NCBI GenBank assembly: GCA_016808115.1
Contig: JAEQBH010001513.1
Coordinates: forward strand, 1,302,001-1,366,000
Origin: Tetrastigma voinierianum
Lineage: Eukaryota > Streptophyta > Magnoliopsida > Vitales > Vitaceae
Length of the DNA: 64,000 bases
Direction: 5' to 3'
The notes beneath the pieces were generated by a model. It was not told where the DNA came from. It was given only the letters and a program-made list of their open reading frames with translations, and searched no databases. How positions within the stretch are numbered: position 1 is the first letter of the stretch; every line of letters starts with the position of its first letter. Shown here in pieces: positions 1-11,450 of this stretch. Both the position numbers and the translations under genes were made by a program.

Positions 1-2335
1 GTCGCCCATTAGCGAAGTCGCACAACCGCCAGCGCTTAGGGTCAGCCTACCCCAAGCCCAGTGTGAGGTTCCACCCCTGACGACCTCATAACTTCTTCAT
101 CCGAACTCTGTTTCAGGTGTTCTTAGACTATATGGAAATCCCATTGAGTCAAGATTCTAGCCATATTCATGTGGAAGATAGTGGGTGAGCATAAATCACT
201 GAAATCTATGCTTTCCAGGCCACTGAAGGCTAGGTCATCGCCTACTAAGGTCGGCTATTTATGTGGACTCCATATCTCGCGATGGCCATAACTTTCCGGT
301 CCGAACTCGTTTTCGTATATCGACTATATGGAAAGCCCATTGAGTCAAGATTCTAGCCATATTATTATGGAGAACAGTGGGGAGCATAACCTTCTGAAAT
401 CTATGTTTTTTTCCAGGGCCACTGGATGGCTAGGGCTAGCTATTCATGTGTGGCCTCCAACTTTGGATGGTCATAACTTCTTCGTCCAAACTCTGTTTTA
501 GGTGTTCTTGGACTCTATGGAAATCCCATTTAGTCAATATTCTAGACATATTCTTTTGGATGATTGTGAAGGAGCATAACCTGTTGAAATCTATGTTTTT
601 CCAAAGGCCGCTGATCGACTGCGCTGGGATATTCATGTGTGACCTTCCAACTTCTGAGATACCATAACTTTGTCCGAACTCCTTTGTGTTCTGCACTCTA
701 CAAAGTTTCCATTGAGTCAGAATTCTAGTTATATTCCTTTAGAGGACATTGGGGGAGGACAACAAGCTGAAATCCATGTTTTTCAAGGTCTACTTGACTG
801 CCAGGGCTGGCCATTCTGTGACCTCTAACTTATGATGGCCATAACCTCCTCGCCCGAACTCCGTTTTAGGTGTTCTTAGACTCTATGGAAATCCCATTTA
901 GTCCATATTCTATCCATATTCCTGTGAAGGAAAATGGATGAGAATAACCTTCTAAAATCTATGTTTTTCCGTACGCTAGATGGCCAGGATCGCTACTCAC
1001 GTGTGACCTCTAACTCACGCCATAACCCCGCTCCTAACTCCCGAGGCCTTCGGACTCTATGGAAATCCCATTGAGTCAAAATCTCCTAGCCATGCTTGAA
1101 GGAAATGTACATAACTCTTATTAAATCTATGTTTTCTGGGCGCTATCGGATGACTAGTATCGGGCTATTCATGTGTGGCCTCCAACTTCAGATGGCCATC
1201 ACTTCTTCGTCCGAACTCCGTTTTAGGTGCTCTTGGACTCTATGAAAAGATGATGGAATCAAGATTCTATCCATATGCCTTTGGATGATATTGGGTGTGC
1301 ATACCATACTGAAATCTATGTTTTCCCAAGGCTGCTGGAAGGCTAGGGCTAGGCCAGCTAGGGCTGGATATTCATGCGTGACCTCCAACTTCGAACGGTC
1401 ATAACTTCCTTGTCCGAGCTCTGTTTTGGTTGTTCTTGGACTCTATGGAAATCCCATTGAGTCCATATTCTAGACATATTCCTGTAGAGGATAGTGGATG
1501 ATCATAACCTACCAAAATCTATGTTTTCCAAGGGCTGCTGGATGGCTAGGGCTGGCCAGCTAGGGCTAGATATTCATGTGTGACCTCCAACTTCGGACGA
1601 CCATAACTTCTTCGTATGAACTCCGTTTCGAGTGTTCTTGGACTCTATGGAAAGCCCATTAAGCAATGATTCTAGCCATATGCTATGGTGGATAGTGGGG
1701 GAGGATAACCTACTGAAAGCTATGTTTTTAAAGGCCTACTAGATGGCCGAAGGGTCGGCTGGCCAGTAATGGCCATTCACGTGACCTCCAACTTCCTGGA
1801 CGGCCACATTTCCTCGTCCGAACCCGTTTGGGTGTTCTGACTTTGGAAACTTACTGAGTCCCAATTCTAGCCATATTCTTGTAGAGGATAGTGGGTGAGC
1901 ATAACCCACTAAAATCTATGTCTTTTCAGGACTGCTGGACCGCTAGGGTTGGTCGGCTATGGCTGGCTATTCATGTGTGACCTCCAACTTCGCACGGCTA
2001 TAACTTCCTCGTTCGAACTCCGTTTTGGGTGTTCTTGGACTCTATGGAAAGCCCATTGAGTCGATAGTCTAGCCATATGCCTATGGAGGATAGTGGGTTA
2101 GCATAAAAAAATGAAATATATGTTTTTCTAGGGCTATTGGATGGCTAGGGCTGGCCGACTAAGGCTGGCTATTCACGTGTGGACTCCAACTTCAGACGAC
2201 CATAACTTCTTCGTCCGAACTCCGTTTTGGGTGTTTTTGGACTCTATCGAAATCCCATTGAGTCAAAATTCTAGCCATGTTCCTATGGAGAATAGTAGGT
2301 TGCTATAACCTTAAGTAAAATCTAGCGTTTTACAA
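1..2335 (+). repeat. Tandem array, about 12 units of 176-203 bp, within TE1 LTR
   Basis: The landmark CATAACTTCTTCGTCCGAAC (variably decayed) starts near 85, 287, 472, 663, 840, 1021, 1197, 1400, 1602, 1805, 1999 and 2201. Spacings are therefore about 202, 185, 191, 177, 181, 176, 203, 202, 203, 194 and 202 bp. Each unit continues with a GACTCTATGGAAA-CCCATTGAGTC segment, TTCTAGCCATATTCCT, a GGATAGTGGGTGAGCATAACC segment, AAATCTATGTTTTCC, a GGCTAGGGCTGGCC segment and TATTCATGTGTGACCTCCAACTTC. Units are clearly diverged from each other. Two length classes (about 177-191 and about 202 bp) alternate in blocks, which suggests higher-order amplification. Related single or triple copies occur in the T2 LTRs. 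Function is unknown. Confidence 0.9.
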
Positions 2336-3632
2336 TGGCGTGCGTGTTGCTCGTTGTGCCGATGTGAATAGTCGGGTTTTAACATGACCATTGCATGGCA
2401 TGTTGCAGGCTATTATAATCGGTAGGAATTACCATGAATTAGCCTAAGGAAGGATGTATGAAATTATTGTTTAGTCATGGATTGATGAATGCTAATATGC
2501 TTGATATGATATCTTTATATATATTGGCATGAAGTATATGGAATTTAAATGCTTGTAATATGTGTTTGCATGGAAATTGACATGAATTACGACTGATAAG
2601 AATGGTTCATGTAGTGTGCATCATACATGGAACATGAGAAATTGCAATGGCATAATTGCATTGCATATGCACTAGGACATCACATGACATGGGTGTAAGT
2701 GCATGGTAGAGATCAACACTGTGTTTGGTGTTCGATGGTGGGCTTGGTAACATGGGACAATATCCAAAATGAGTCGCACGGTTTTGAAAATGAAAATTAA
2801 ATGTGTGTTTGGAGGAGCAAGTTGGGGTAGATCCCCCCCCAGGTGAAAGACCCAAATTTTATTCTCGGTTAGACATGCATGTCCGGCGATGTAAGTTTGC
2901 GAAAATGTCGGAAAGGCGTGTGGAGTCCTGTGGTGTAAACCCGAAAATCCATGGCCCACAAATGTACAAACACATAGAACTTAGGAAATGCAAGTTGATA
3001 TTGGAAATCGTCCAATGGTTTTGGCTTATAAAACAAAAAGCTTTTGTTTTGAAAAATGGTCATTGATGGAACAAAATTACGGTTTGTTTTTTTCTTATTT
3101 GGCATTTGCATGTGTGAGGGAGTTGGTGAGGACTCGGGAGATGGGATAAGGTGAGTCATATTCTCATCCATGGCATGTAGACATTCGAGTATGAATGTGC
3201 ATATTTTTGCTTAAATGTGTGTTGGTTTGATCATTGCATGAGCACTTTGGTGGGGAGTAACCCTTGTAGGAGATTATCACTACTGGCCTTTGCTCACCCC
3301 ATCGTGGGATCCCCCTTTCAGGTACACGAGAATACAGTGCTCCTTCGAGGCCGTGAGTATGAAGAAGATCGGGTTATGGCCTTGAGAAGCAATTTTTGTA
3401 AAATATATTAGAATAATCTATTTTTAATATATTTGGGCATGTAAAGGTGTAAAAGAGTTGTACATCAAACTCTTGTGAAATATTATAAGAAATTGGTTAT
3501 TTGTAAGAAAATTATATAGAAATGGGTCTCGATATATGAGACATGTGAGTGTAATATCGAAGCACCTGATATCTAGAGGTTTTCGCGGGTTGATATGTTG
3601 TCAACGGGACCCCCGGGGATAGGGCCGTCACA
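1..3632 (+). mobile_element. TE1: right part of 5' LTR, Tekay/Del-type Ty3/gypsy (truncated by window start)
   Basis: This is LTR sequence ending in GGGCCGTCACA at 3632, directly followed by a primer-binding site matching the 3' end of initiator tRNA-Met and then by a gag start, so the element reads on the plus strand. The left LTR end lies outside the window, so the LTR is at least 3.6 kb, long even for this group. Two parts are visible: a tandem array (1-2335) and a unique part (2336-3632). The unique part contains the block GGGGAGTAACCCTTGTAGGA at 3255-3274, which recurs in the LTRs of T2 and T3. The terminal bases (CCCCCGGG...TCACA) resemble the T2 LTR terminus, so TE1 and T2 are related. 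It is possible, though less likely, that 1-2335 is a separate satellite abutting the LTR. Confidence 0.75.
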
Positions 3633-3634
3633 GC

Positions 3635-3647
3635 TTGGTATCAGAGC
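3635..3647 (+). other. Primer-binding site of TE1 (tRNA-iMet type)
   Basis: TTGGTATCAGAGC lies two bases after the LTR terminus TCACA. It matches the complement of the 3' end of plant initiator methionine tRNA, the usual primer of chromovirus retrotransposons. It fixes the LTR end and the plus orientation of TE1. Confidence 0.9.
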
Positions 3648-3959
3648 TTAGGCAAACGATTACCTAGGGAGCTCGGGTGTGGGGTCCATATGCATGGTCC
3701 TGATACCAGCTTCACAGCTGGGTACTAGAGTTTAGGTACACGAATACCTAGGACTTGATAGGGCACGGGTTTAAAACACGCATTCATTGTGCATTTGATG
3801 AATTGATGTGTGTGATATGTGCATCATTTGTGTGAACATTTACATGATAAGTTATATGGAAAATAAGGAACACTAGGGTTGGGAAACATAACCTTAGGGG
3901 TTCGAAAAACAAAATGAACATGGAAATTTAATAACTCTTTTTTCATTTGACATATATAG

Positions 3960-4140
3960 ATGGCAAGTCGAGGTCAAGGACGTAAAGGTCGTCCACGACG
4001 TGCCAGTCAGACACCACCTATCTTTGATCAGCAGGCCTTTACGGAGGCCATGAGCGCTGCATTTGCCAATTTTGTATAGGTTAGTGCAACTGGGAGTCAA
4101 GGAGGTCCGAGTAACCTCCAGAGGTTCAAGTCACATCAAA
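3960..4140 (+). pseudogene. gag: TE1 gag, N-terminal remnant
   Basis: An ATG at 3960 opens MASRGQGRKGRPRR, a basic N-terminus shared with the gag of T2 (MASQGRGRRGRPRG) and T3 (MASPGKRRAKGR). After 39 codons the frame ends in TAG at 4077. The following bases still encode the next gag motif (SNLQRFKSH), which in T2 is NNLQRFMTHHPPAF, so the stop is a mutation in an older ORF. Gag homology ceases near 4140, where a different sequence (H) begins. Gag is the capsid/nucleocapsid precursor that packages the element RNA. The remnant cannot make a functional protein. Confidence 0.75.
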
Positions 4141-5136
4141 CTGCATTTGCCAAATTTTTTTTTCTTTTAAACATTAAACTCTTTTTATACGCTTAAATAT
4201 TTTGTAGAAAATCAGGCAGAGTTTCCTATATTTTTCATACATTTCCCCATTATACAACACCTGTAATAAAACATTTTACACTCCCAATAATGTTCATTTA
4301 CTCCACATCCTAAATTAGGGACATCAAGTCCACCGGGCCAAGCAATTTAAAAATCAAAATTTAAATCATTTTCGAACACCATAGAAATATAACAATATTT
4401 TTATAAATCAAGCTGGGCTCGAGTCGTGATTACACCCAACCGCCTACTTACTCCTTACCAAATGTAGGCTGGCGCCCTCGTAGTTCATTTCTTTAAAACA
4501 TATATACATTACAAAAATAAAGGAAAATACAGTTATTTACAATAAAGGTCAATACATTTTCAAAAAGTGGTTGCCGCAAGGGAGGCTAAGTGTCACTCGC
4601 TTTATGATGCTCGAACCCGCTGCTAGTCTCGCCCTAAAAACATTTGGAAAAAGGGTGAGCTAAAGATTTGAGAGTACGCTTCATAGGAAAATAATGTTTC
4701 CAGATATAGTTCAAATACAATGTGTAAAACAGTAGTATAAATATCTCATTTCAACAAACATTTACTTTACTTCTTTTCCTTTTTGAATTCATCATATCCA
4801 ATGGAACCCACCTACCGTTTACCACCGTTGGCCCATGAAAGAACCTCCGATGAAATAGTCTTACCATTACCAATGGCCTAAAGGAACCTCCGATAAATTG
4901 TGTCTTTCTTTTAGATACCATTGCACTGGTAACCTTTTCATACTTTTCACGTGCATGGCAATATGCATCACTCTTCCCTTCCCTTTATAAAAAAAAATCC
5001 TATCCCTTTCCCATGAACCATGTTTAAAGTACTTGGGGTCGACTTTCCTTAAACTTTATCTTTTTGTAACATAGGGTAACCATGGATTCAATCATAAACA
5101 TTTTCATATAAACACACACAATACGTACACACACGT

Positions 5137-5232
<96 letters not shown>

Positions 5233-5450
5233 AAGAGAGAGAGAGAGAGAGAGAGATGCATGCATTGCATGCAGCAGACAGAAAATTTTTATTCATATAA
5301 ACATTTCATTTAATATGAAAACCATAAATCTTAGTTTATAAAACTATGGAAACCATAATCATTTCATATTTTCTCAAAATAATTAAAGTCAAAAAAACCA
5401 CATTTCCTTTTTCATTTAGACATTGATAACATAGATATGAAAACATATAT
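4141..5450 (-). mobile_element. H, left piece: LTR-like fragment, probably minus orientation
   Basis: There are no ORFs of interest. The sequence has the texture of a gypsy LTR in minus orientation: GGCAGAGTTTCC near 4216, a GGGTGAGCTAAAG motif near 4653, repeated AACCTCCGAT segments near 4842-4895, and an AT-rich end. The left edge is abrupt, abuts TE1 gag and lacks a clear TG terminus, so it is truncated or the border is decayed. The right edge is the CACTA insertion. The continuation is probably 48778-50152. Family assignment is tentative. Confidence 0.45.
5137..5257. repeat. Compound microsatellite (CA)n(TA)n(GA)n
   Basis: A run of CA, then about 28 TA units, then GA units, with a short CA-rich lead-in from 5112. 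The long low-complexity open frames across it (CVCVCV, YIYIYI, RERERE) are artefacts of the repeat. It lies about 190 bp left of the CACTA terminus, inside fragment H. Confidence 0.97.
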
Positions 5451-6000
5451 CACTACAAGAAAACACCAAAATAGTGACAGAAATTTCCGTCACAAATCAT
5501 GTTTTGTGACGGATTTGTGATAGAATGTTCGTCGTCATAATATTGGTCGTCACAAAATTTTGTGAAGGAAAAAAATTATGTCACAAAATTTTGTGACTAA
5601 TTTTTGATAGAAATCCTTCAAAATCATGGACTTTGGGGGCCAGCTTCTACAAAAAATTAAATGCTCTGCAAAGTGTTTTCATCACGTAAATTCAGATTTT
5701 ATTGTCACTATTTGGCCACAATTTCAGATGGTACGAATTACAGTCACAAAATTGTATGATCGAAATAGTTTATGTCACTAAATTTGCATCATGGAAAGGT
5801 GTTTTCGTCACAAAATTGTGACAGAACAGTGACAAAAATCCATCACAAAATTGTGACGAAATAATGAAAAAAAATCATCACAAAATTGTGACGGATTAGT
5901 GACAAAAATCCATCATAATTTTATGATGGATTAGTGATAGAAATCACAATTCTTGTGACAGACATGACAAAACCCATCACTAACGTTTTCTTGTCACTAT
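5451..6000 (+). repeat. CACTA left terminal inverted repeat and subterminal motif array
   Basis: The TIR occupies 5451-5464. Up to about 6000 follow many copies in both orientations of a GTGACAGAAATTTCCGTCACAAA-like motif, including GTCACAAAATTTTGTGAC palindromes and TCACAAAATTGTGACGGA forms. Subterminal motifs of this type are the binding sites of the TNPA-class protein in En/Spm elements. That this array binds the protein encoded at 6344-7809 is inferred from the family. Confidence 0.85.
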
Positions 6001-6343
6001 TCCTCGCTACTATTATTTTTTGTCATATTGTTATATTTTATATAATTCTTTTATAAATTAAATGTTAATTTTAAAATTAGAAGAAATAAAATTTAATAAT
6101 TAAAATGTCTTTCTTCATATGCTAAAACATTGCAACAATATACATAAAAAAAAATAAAAAATTATATAAGTGAAGAATAATCAATAATAAAACATTTATG
6201 TTTTACACATCCAACATTAAAGAAGTCATCACTGCTTAGCGCTGGTAAGATCTTGATCCATTAAATTGTCGACGATTGCATCTTATTCAGAAACGCCATC
6301 TCGCTCTCGCATCTCACAGGTACTATTCTCTTTAGCAAGTAAC

Positions 6344-7809
6344 TCAAGAATCGCTTCTATCCATCTTTGCTTTCATATCTGCAAGCTCCTGCCGCACTAT
6401 CTCTCTAACTCGAGTTGCAGATGGTGATGAGTGTGAGCTCCCGGTACTCTGACAGGAGGAAGGATAGATAGATGCAGCCCGCAAGCTAAGACCATATACA
6501 CGTCTCCTATTCTCTCCACCTACAATCTCCAAATAAAGAGTGTCTATGTCAACTGGTAGAGGTTGTGAACCATCATCTAAAGGTTGAGACGCAGAAGACA
6601 CCAACTTCTCCATGCGATCATAAATTAAAAAATTGTTCAATTTAATATTAAAATTTATGATTTAACAATTATTAAATAACTTTAAAATTACTAAATAATA
6701 AAATATGAACCTACATTCACTTGCTTTGACTTGGCATCCACAAATGTTCCATCTTTTTTCATGTGCACTTTCTGAATAGCCCTTACAATTATTGGGTCGA
6801 CATTGCAACTCTTCGCCTTCAAGCACAATAAGTTAAAATTACATGTTTAAAAGTTTAAATTGAAAAAAAGAAAGAAATCTAAAACTAAAAATTAGAAAGC
6901 ACTAAATAATTAATAATTTACCATTTTTAAAGAATGCTCCACCATAGATCGAGATCCACACGTATGCTTAGCGATTCGATACTGTGACCACCATTCCCAC
7001 TTAGACGACTCTGTCAGATTTAAGCTCTCTGCTTCCATTCTCAGTTGTTCCAATGTCAGCGCTAACTATCCCAAATTTCGGGTCACACAACCGGGCTTGC
7101 CATCCTTAAAAATGCCTTCTAAATGTGGACATGTTTTTCGTGTAACGCTGCTTTTAACATTTTGCCACCAACACTCTTAATAGCCTCTTTCATCCATCGG
7201 GTCCCAAGCGCATTCTTTTACAATACAAAAAATACTATAAATAATGAAATAAGAATATTTTTATTTTTCAAATATAATAGAAATTTTACACTATGAAATC
7301 CTTATTAAATTTATTTTTATTCACACAAAAATACACTAAATATTTTAACCTTAAACTCCTCCCAATAAAAGTCTTTAATATCTCTTGAGATATGCTTCCT
7401 ACTATACGCAGTTGTTTTTTGTCTTTCACAAAATTTTTCAAGCATGTAAGTAGATACTGCTTGACTTTGAGGAAATAAATGTCACGAAGAGGAACCAATC
7501 TAAAATGATAATGTTAAACATAAAATAAATGGAGAACCAATCATAATGATACCAATATCATAAACACACAAACCAAAACAACAATGTCAATATATACACA
7601 CAACAAACACCCACACAATAATACATAAGATAAAAATTATATAGAAAATTTCTTTACTTATTTTCTTCAACTCTAATCAATATTCTGCTTGTTCCATCAG
7701 TAGATGATGTTGTATAAAGAAATGTGACTGTAGTACGTGCCGGAGATAGCGGTGGTGGGGTGAGGACATCTTCACCATGTGCACCTGAAGTGGTCGGTAT
7801 GCAGCTCAT
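6344..7809 (-). CDS. CACTA Ptta/TNPA-like transposase (Transposase_24 family), multi-exon
   Basis: Minus-strand coding blocks separated by AT-rich introns: about 7809-7660 (from MSCIPTTSGAHGED, ending IRVEENK), 7498-7330 (a PLRDIYFLKVKQYL segment), 7235-6920 (WMKEAI at its start; the W-W-Y-rich segment around 6985), 6840-6715 (VDPIIVRAIQKVHMKKDGTF, VDAKSKQ) and 6640-6344 (VGGENRRRVYGLSLRAAS, then a Ser-rich stretch, VREIVRQELADMKAKM, TGA at 6344). DG(T)FVDAKSKQ and the GGENRRRVYGL block are hallmarks of the plant Ptta/En-Spm family. In En/Spm such proteins bind subterminal repeats and assist excision. The last exon is an unbroken 98-codon frame and stops are few elsewhere, so it is better preserved than its neighbours. 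Exon borders are estimates. Confidence 0.7.
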
Positions 7810-7948
7810 AGCTATAAAAAAATATATGGTGAATATACTAAAATTTAAGTAAAAATATTAACACTGGGCCTACATTAATTATAACATTAAATAGTAAATT
7901 CCATATATATTGTTTGAAATAATTACAACAAAATATGAATATAATTAT

Positions 7949-8105
7949 TTAGTCATCATCATCATCGTCATCATCATTAAATTCTTGGTCTCCCTCACTA
8001 TCTTCATCATCATCATCAAATTCTTGCTCTACATCGGTGTCATCATCATCATCATCAAAATTCTTGCTCAACATCGATGTCTTCATCATCTTCAATTTTC
8101 AAGGC
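7949..8105 (-). repeat. Acidic-tail coding repeat (GAT/ATC trinucleotides) of tnp2
   Basis: On the plus strand this is runs of ATC/ATCATC. On the coding minus strand it encodes repeated VEQEF and Asp-run segments (two VEQEF units plus a DQEF unit), ending in Asp codons and TAA at 7949. It is a small in-frame tandem duplication with one apparent frame slip. Plus-strand open frames over it (Ser- or Ile-rich) are shadows. Confidence 0.7.
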
Positions 8106-10462
8106 CAATTCAGCATTTTTTTTTCAATTCAGTATTATCCATGTAAACAAATGAACCATTTTCATCATTTAGAGATTGATGTCTGTCATCTGGTGCCGCA
8201 TCAATTCCATGTTGATCGCTGACATCCTCTTGAAATGCCATCATATCAAAAGGCAGACATGCATTTGAATTTGGTACCTCCACAATTTCCCTTGCTTTTA
8301 TTTTGCAAATAGCTAACCAATTATTCACATTTCTCTTCAAAGTAGGATAAGATGCAAAATACACTTGCACAACAAGAATAAATGGTTCATATTTATTGAA
8401 TACTCTTCCACTTCGACACTACAAGCTCAGACTATGGGTGAATTCTGTACCACGATTCAAGATCGGATCAAACCATGAACACTTGAATAGTACAATTTCT
8501 CTTTATCGTGTATGTGGTACTTAACTCCAAAATTTATTGCAATCGACCATAGTACTCTAGCTCATTTACACTATGGCTAGAACCTTTTATGCACACTTTA
8601 CTATTCATTGCTCCACTATTGAACCACGTTCCTCTATGTAGAACTTATATCCATTAACATAATACTCTGAAAATGATTTCATCATATACAGTGGTCCTTC
8701 AGCAAGGTCTTTGATCATTTAGTTAGAGATGTTGCATGATTGTAGATTTGCCTATATATAACAATTATAGGAAATTAATTACTTATAGAAATATTTACAT
8801 ATTATTTCATTTTTATATTCTACAAATTAATTACTTACTTCAAGTTTTGCATCAATTTTTGAAGATTCAATATGAGGTTGAAATTGCCCCTGCAATTCCT
8901 CATTTCAAAGAGTTCTATTCATAAAGTAAATTTAGTGTTATTATGTTATATTATATTTATGCTTTTCAAAATTTAAAAATATATATATGAATACAGAATC
9001 GCATAGTTAGTTACTTACTCGAATGTAATGGCTTTACTATCACAATTTAATATACATGTGAGTCGCATTGTATTCCATATCGCTTAAACATTCGAAGCTA
9101 TTTCTAATGTGGATCGACCAAGACATTTAAATATGGAAAGCATCTCAAAATCTTTCCAAATCAAATCCATAATGATCACTAATGCAAGTGGAACTTTTGA
9201 TGTCGCAGATATATTTTGGGTTGAAAATAATGTGCACAAAATGATGAAGCTTCTTCACCAAGTATGCATTACATATTTAACCTTCAACTTTAGCTTTATT
9301 CCGACATTATTCTTTAACTCAAGGGCTAAAATCTAAAAATAAGAATTGATTTTAATTATTAGCATAAGATAAGTTTTATTAATATGTATCAATACATAAT
9401 AGTTTTTAAACTCACCAATAAATTGTTACATCCATCTCTATTGCACCTGCCAAAGAACTTCGCTTCATAAGCTAAATGGATTGGAAGATGTTCTATGGAG
9501 TCAAAAAAATTGGTGGAAATATGCGCTCTAACTTACATAGCACAATGGGAATATCTTCTTCCAAACGTTTCATGTCATCATTTGTTATGACTATAGTAGT
9601 TACTTCTTTAAAAAAAATGCTCAACTCTGTCAAAGCTTGTCATACATTTGCAGGCAATAACTCACAAAATACAATCGGAATTAACATCTGCATAAAAATA
9701 TGACAATCATGACTCTTCATTCCATACAGTTTATTCTCACTCAAATCAACACATCTCCCTAAGTTAGAAATACATAACCATCCGAAATTTCAACTTCTTT
9801 AACCAATTTACAAAGTTGCTCTTTCCCATCTTTATCCAATGTGTAACAAGTCTTAGGATATTTGTTTGCATTTTCATCCCGATGTAACTCAAGACGATGG
9901 CCAAATTCCTTCAAATCTTCCCTAGACTTCGCATTATCCTTGGTTTTCCCTTTAACATTCATCACTGTATTAAAAATATTATCAAATTTTTTTCTCAATG
10001 TGCATAACATCCAAATCAGGCTTCATGAGATTGGTTTTCCAATAAGGGAAGTCCCAAAAGATAGTTCGTTTTTTCCAACCACATCCACATGATTTTTAGA
10101 TTCTATGATTTATCTCTTCTCCACCAAGTTCTGTAACTTTCTTAAACCCAAAATCATCAATTTCATTAATTAGGTCCACACCTGACCATATAGGTGTGCA
10201 CTTTTTCAACAAATATTCCTTCCTAAGCCATCTCTTATTCCTTCTCCATAAATGATCTTCTGGAAAAAACTTTTGATGATTGTCAAACCATGACATTTTT
10301 CCTCCTTTTGTAAGAGAAAATGCACTTGAATCTTCCATACAATAAGGACAATCATACTTTCCCGCGGTACCCCAACCTGACAACATCGAATAAGTAGGAA
10401 AATCACTTATTGTCCACAAGAGCATCTCGCAATTGAAAATTTATTTTCTTAGAAACATCATA

Positions 10463-10467
10463 TGTTT
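10463..10467. other. T2 target-site duplication, left copy (TGTTT)
   Basis: TGTTT immediately precedes the LTR start TGTGACACCCC at 10468. The identical TGTTT lies at 30379-30383 after the other LTR terminus GTCTCACA. The pair proves that 10468-30378 is a single insertion and that the flanking tnp2 halves were once contiguous. Confidence 0.95.
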
Positions 10468-11087
10468 TGTGACACCCCAAATCCCGGGGGTCTTTTTTAT
10501 TTTTTATTTTTTAAATATTTTTCCACAGGTAACCTACAACAAGCTATATAATAGCCTCATTCATGCATACTCACGTGTCACTCAATTATCGAGCAATGAC
10601 ACATAACAGTACCTCTCATTAAAGACTCCAGTAATTAGTGCACTTAGTGCAATGATCAACTTTTCAGAAACTATGTGGGCACCAAATTCCATCCACAGGC
10701 ATATGGTTAGATTGTAGACTCATAGATCTTTCCATAGAGTCTAAGAAAGCGCAAAACGAACTTCGGACGAGGAAGTTATGGTCATCCAAAGTTGGCGCTG
10801 CCAAGCTCATTCCCTAGACGAGGTTGGCTTGGCCAAAGGAGGTCAGCTCGGCCAGAAGAGGTCAACTCACTATATGTGAGCACCAAATGCCATCCACAGG
10901 AATGTGGTCGGATTTTAGACTTAGGAAGCTTTCCATAGAGTCTAAGAATACCTGAAACGGACTTCGAACGAGGAAGTTATGGTCATCCTGGCTGGCGCTC
11001 TCTCACATGAGTAGCGATTGCATATGCAACCGATGTGTACCTATCGCTCTTTCGTCTCTTTCAAACACAATATGAGCTCATATTGTA

Positions 11088-11104
11088 TTGAGCCATATAT
11101 AGAT
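11088..11104 (-). promoter_or_regulatory. Candidate TATA box of T2 LTR
   Basis: GAGCCATATATAGATGG on the plus strand gives CTATATATGGC in element orientation. The same string is kept (CCATATATGG) at 28133-28147 in the partner LTR, 90-100 bp downstream of the GC-rich array on the element strand. No transcript data, so tentative. Confidence 0.35.
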
Positions 11105-11194
11105 GGATTTTAGACTCAAAGGGCTTTCCATAGAGTCTACGAACAAGGGAAACAGACTGTGGACGAGAAAGTTATGGGCTTCCGAAGTTGGCAC

Positions 11195-11450
11195 AGCCGA
11201 GCTCATTCTCCCCGCCGAAAGCTTGGCCGAAGAGCCCAAATTAAAAGAGGTCGGCCACCAAGAGCTCGGCCCGCCCAAAGAGGTCAGCTTATCCCAAGAG
11301 AGCTTGGCTTCGAAGAGGCCGGGCCTCCACCCCAAGAGGCCGGCCGCAAAAGAGCCTCGCCCTACCCTAAGAGGCCGGGCCGGTCGAAGAGCCCGCCCGC
11401 CCAAGAGGTCGCCGGCCATAAGAGCTCAGCCACAGCTCATCCTCTTAGAC
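11195..11450. repeat. GC-rich degenerate array in T2 3' LTR (GGCCGGCC / AAGAGGTCGGCC units)
   Basis: About 250 bp of irregular units such as AAGAGGTCGGCC, GAGCTCGGCCCG, AGAGGCCGGGCC and GAGGTCGCCGGCC, with palindromic GGCCGGCC cores. GC content is far above the surrounding LTR. The three overlapping open frames here are by-products of the repeat. A diverged equivalent is at 28225-28465. On the element strand it lies just upstream of the candidate TATA box. Confidence 0.8.

Larger units (their letters stand above)
7949..10467 (-). pseudogene. tnp2-type CACTA transposase, 3' part (C-terminal two thirds)
   Basis: Read on the minus strand from the T2 insertion point. 10425-10096 carries the tnp2 core (LLWTISDFPTYSMLSGW, then CPYCMEDSSAFSL, then SWFDNHQKFFP). 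10010-9760 and on to about 9420 carry the DUF4218-like region (GKTKDNAKSREDL, KSHDCHIFMQ, IHLAYEAKFFG). About 8930-8110 carries a DUF4216-like region (LAEGPLYMMKSFS, YVNGYKFY, SLKR/TLKRNVNNWLAICKIKA), followed by a tail of Asp runs ending at TAA 7949. Tnp2 proteins cut and join the CACTA termini. Several in-frame stops, for example in the RWM segment near 9440 and in the DUF4216 block, plus the T2 insertion make this a pseudogene. The N-terminal third lies at 30379-31571. Confidence 0.88.

Noticed and set aside
1..2335. CRISPR-like or gene-family interpretation of the regular array
   Set aside because: Units are 176-203 bp and similar throughout, with no short identical repeats separated by unique spacers, and the setting is a plant LTR.
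3635..3647. tRNA gene suggested by the tRNA-Met-like string
   Set aside because: Only the 13 bases complementary to the tRNA 3' end are present; it is a primer-binding site. The same holds at 40187.
4060..4160. Repeated word GCATTTGCCAATTTT / GCATTTGCCAAATTT at the TE1-H junction, as a possible duplication mark
   Set aside because: The two copies are about 80 bp apart, one within gag and one at the border; too short and AT-rich to prove a template switch or target duplication.
5024..5341. Three long open frames across the CA/TA/GA repeat
   Set aside because: Translation of a dinucleotide repeat (CVCV, YIYI, RERE); no flanking coding signal.
7910..8222. Plus-strand Ile/Ser-rich small proteins
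   Set aside because: Shadows of the Asp-run tail of the minus-strand tnp2 gene.
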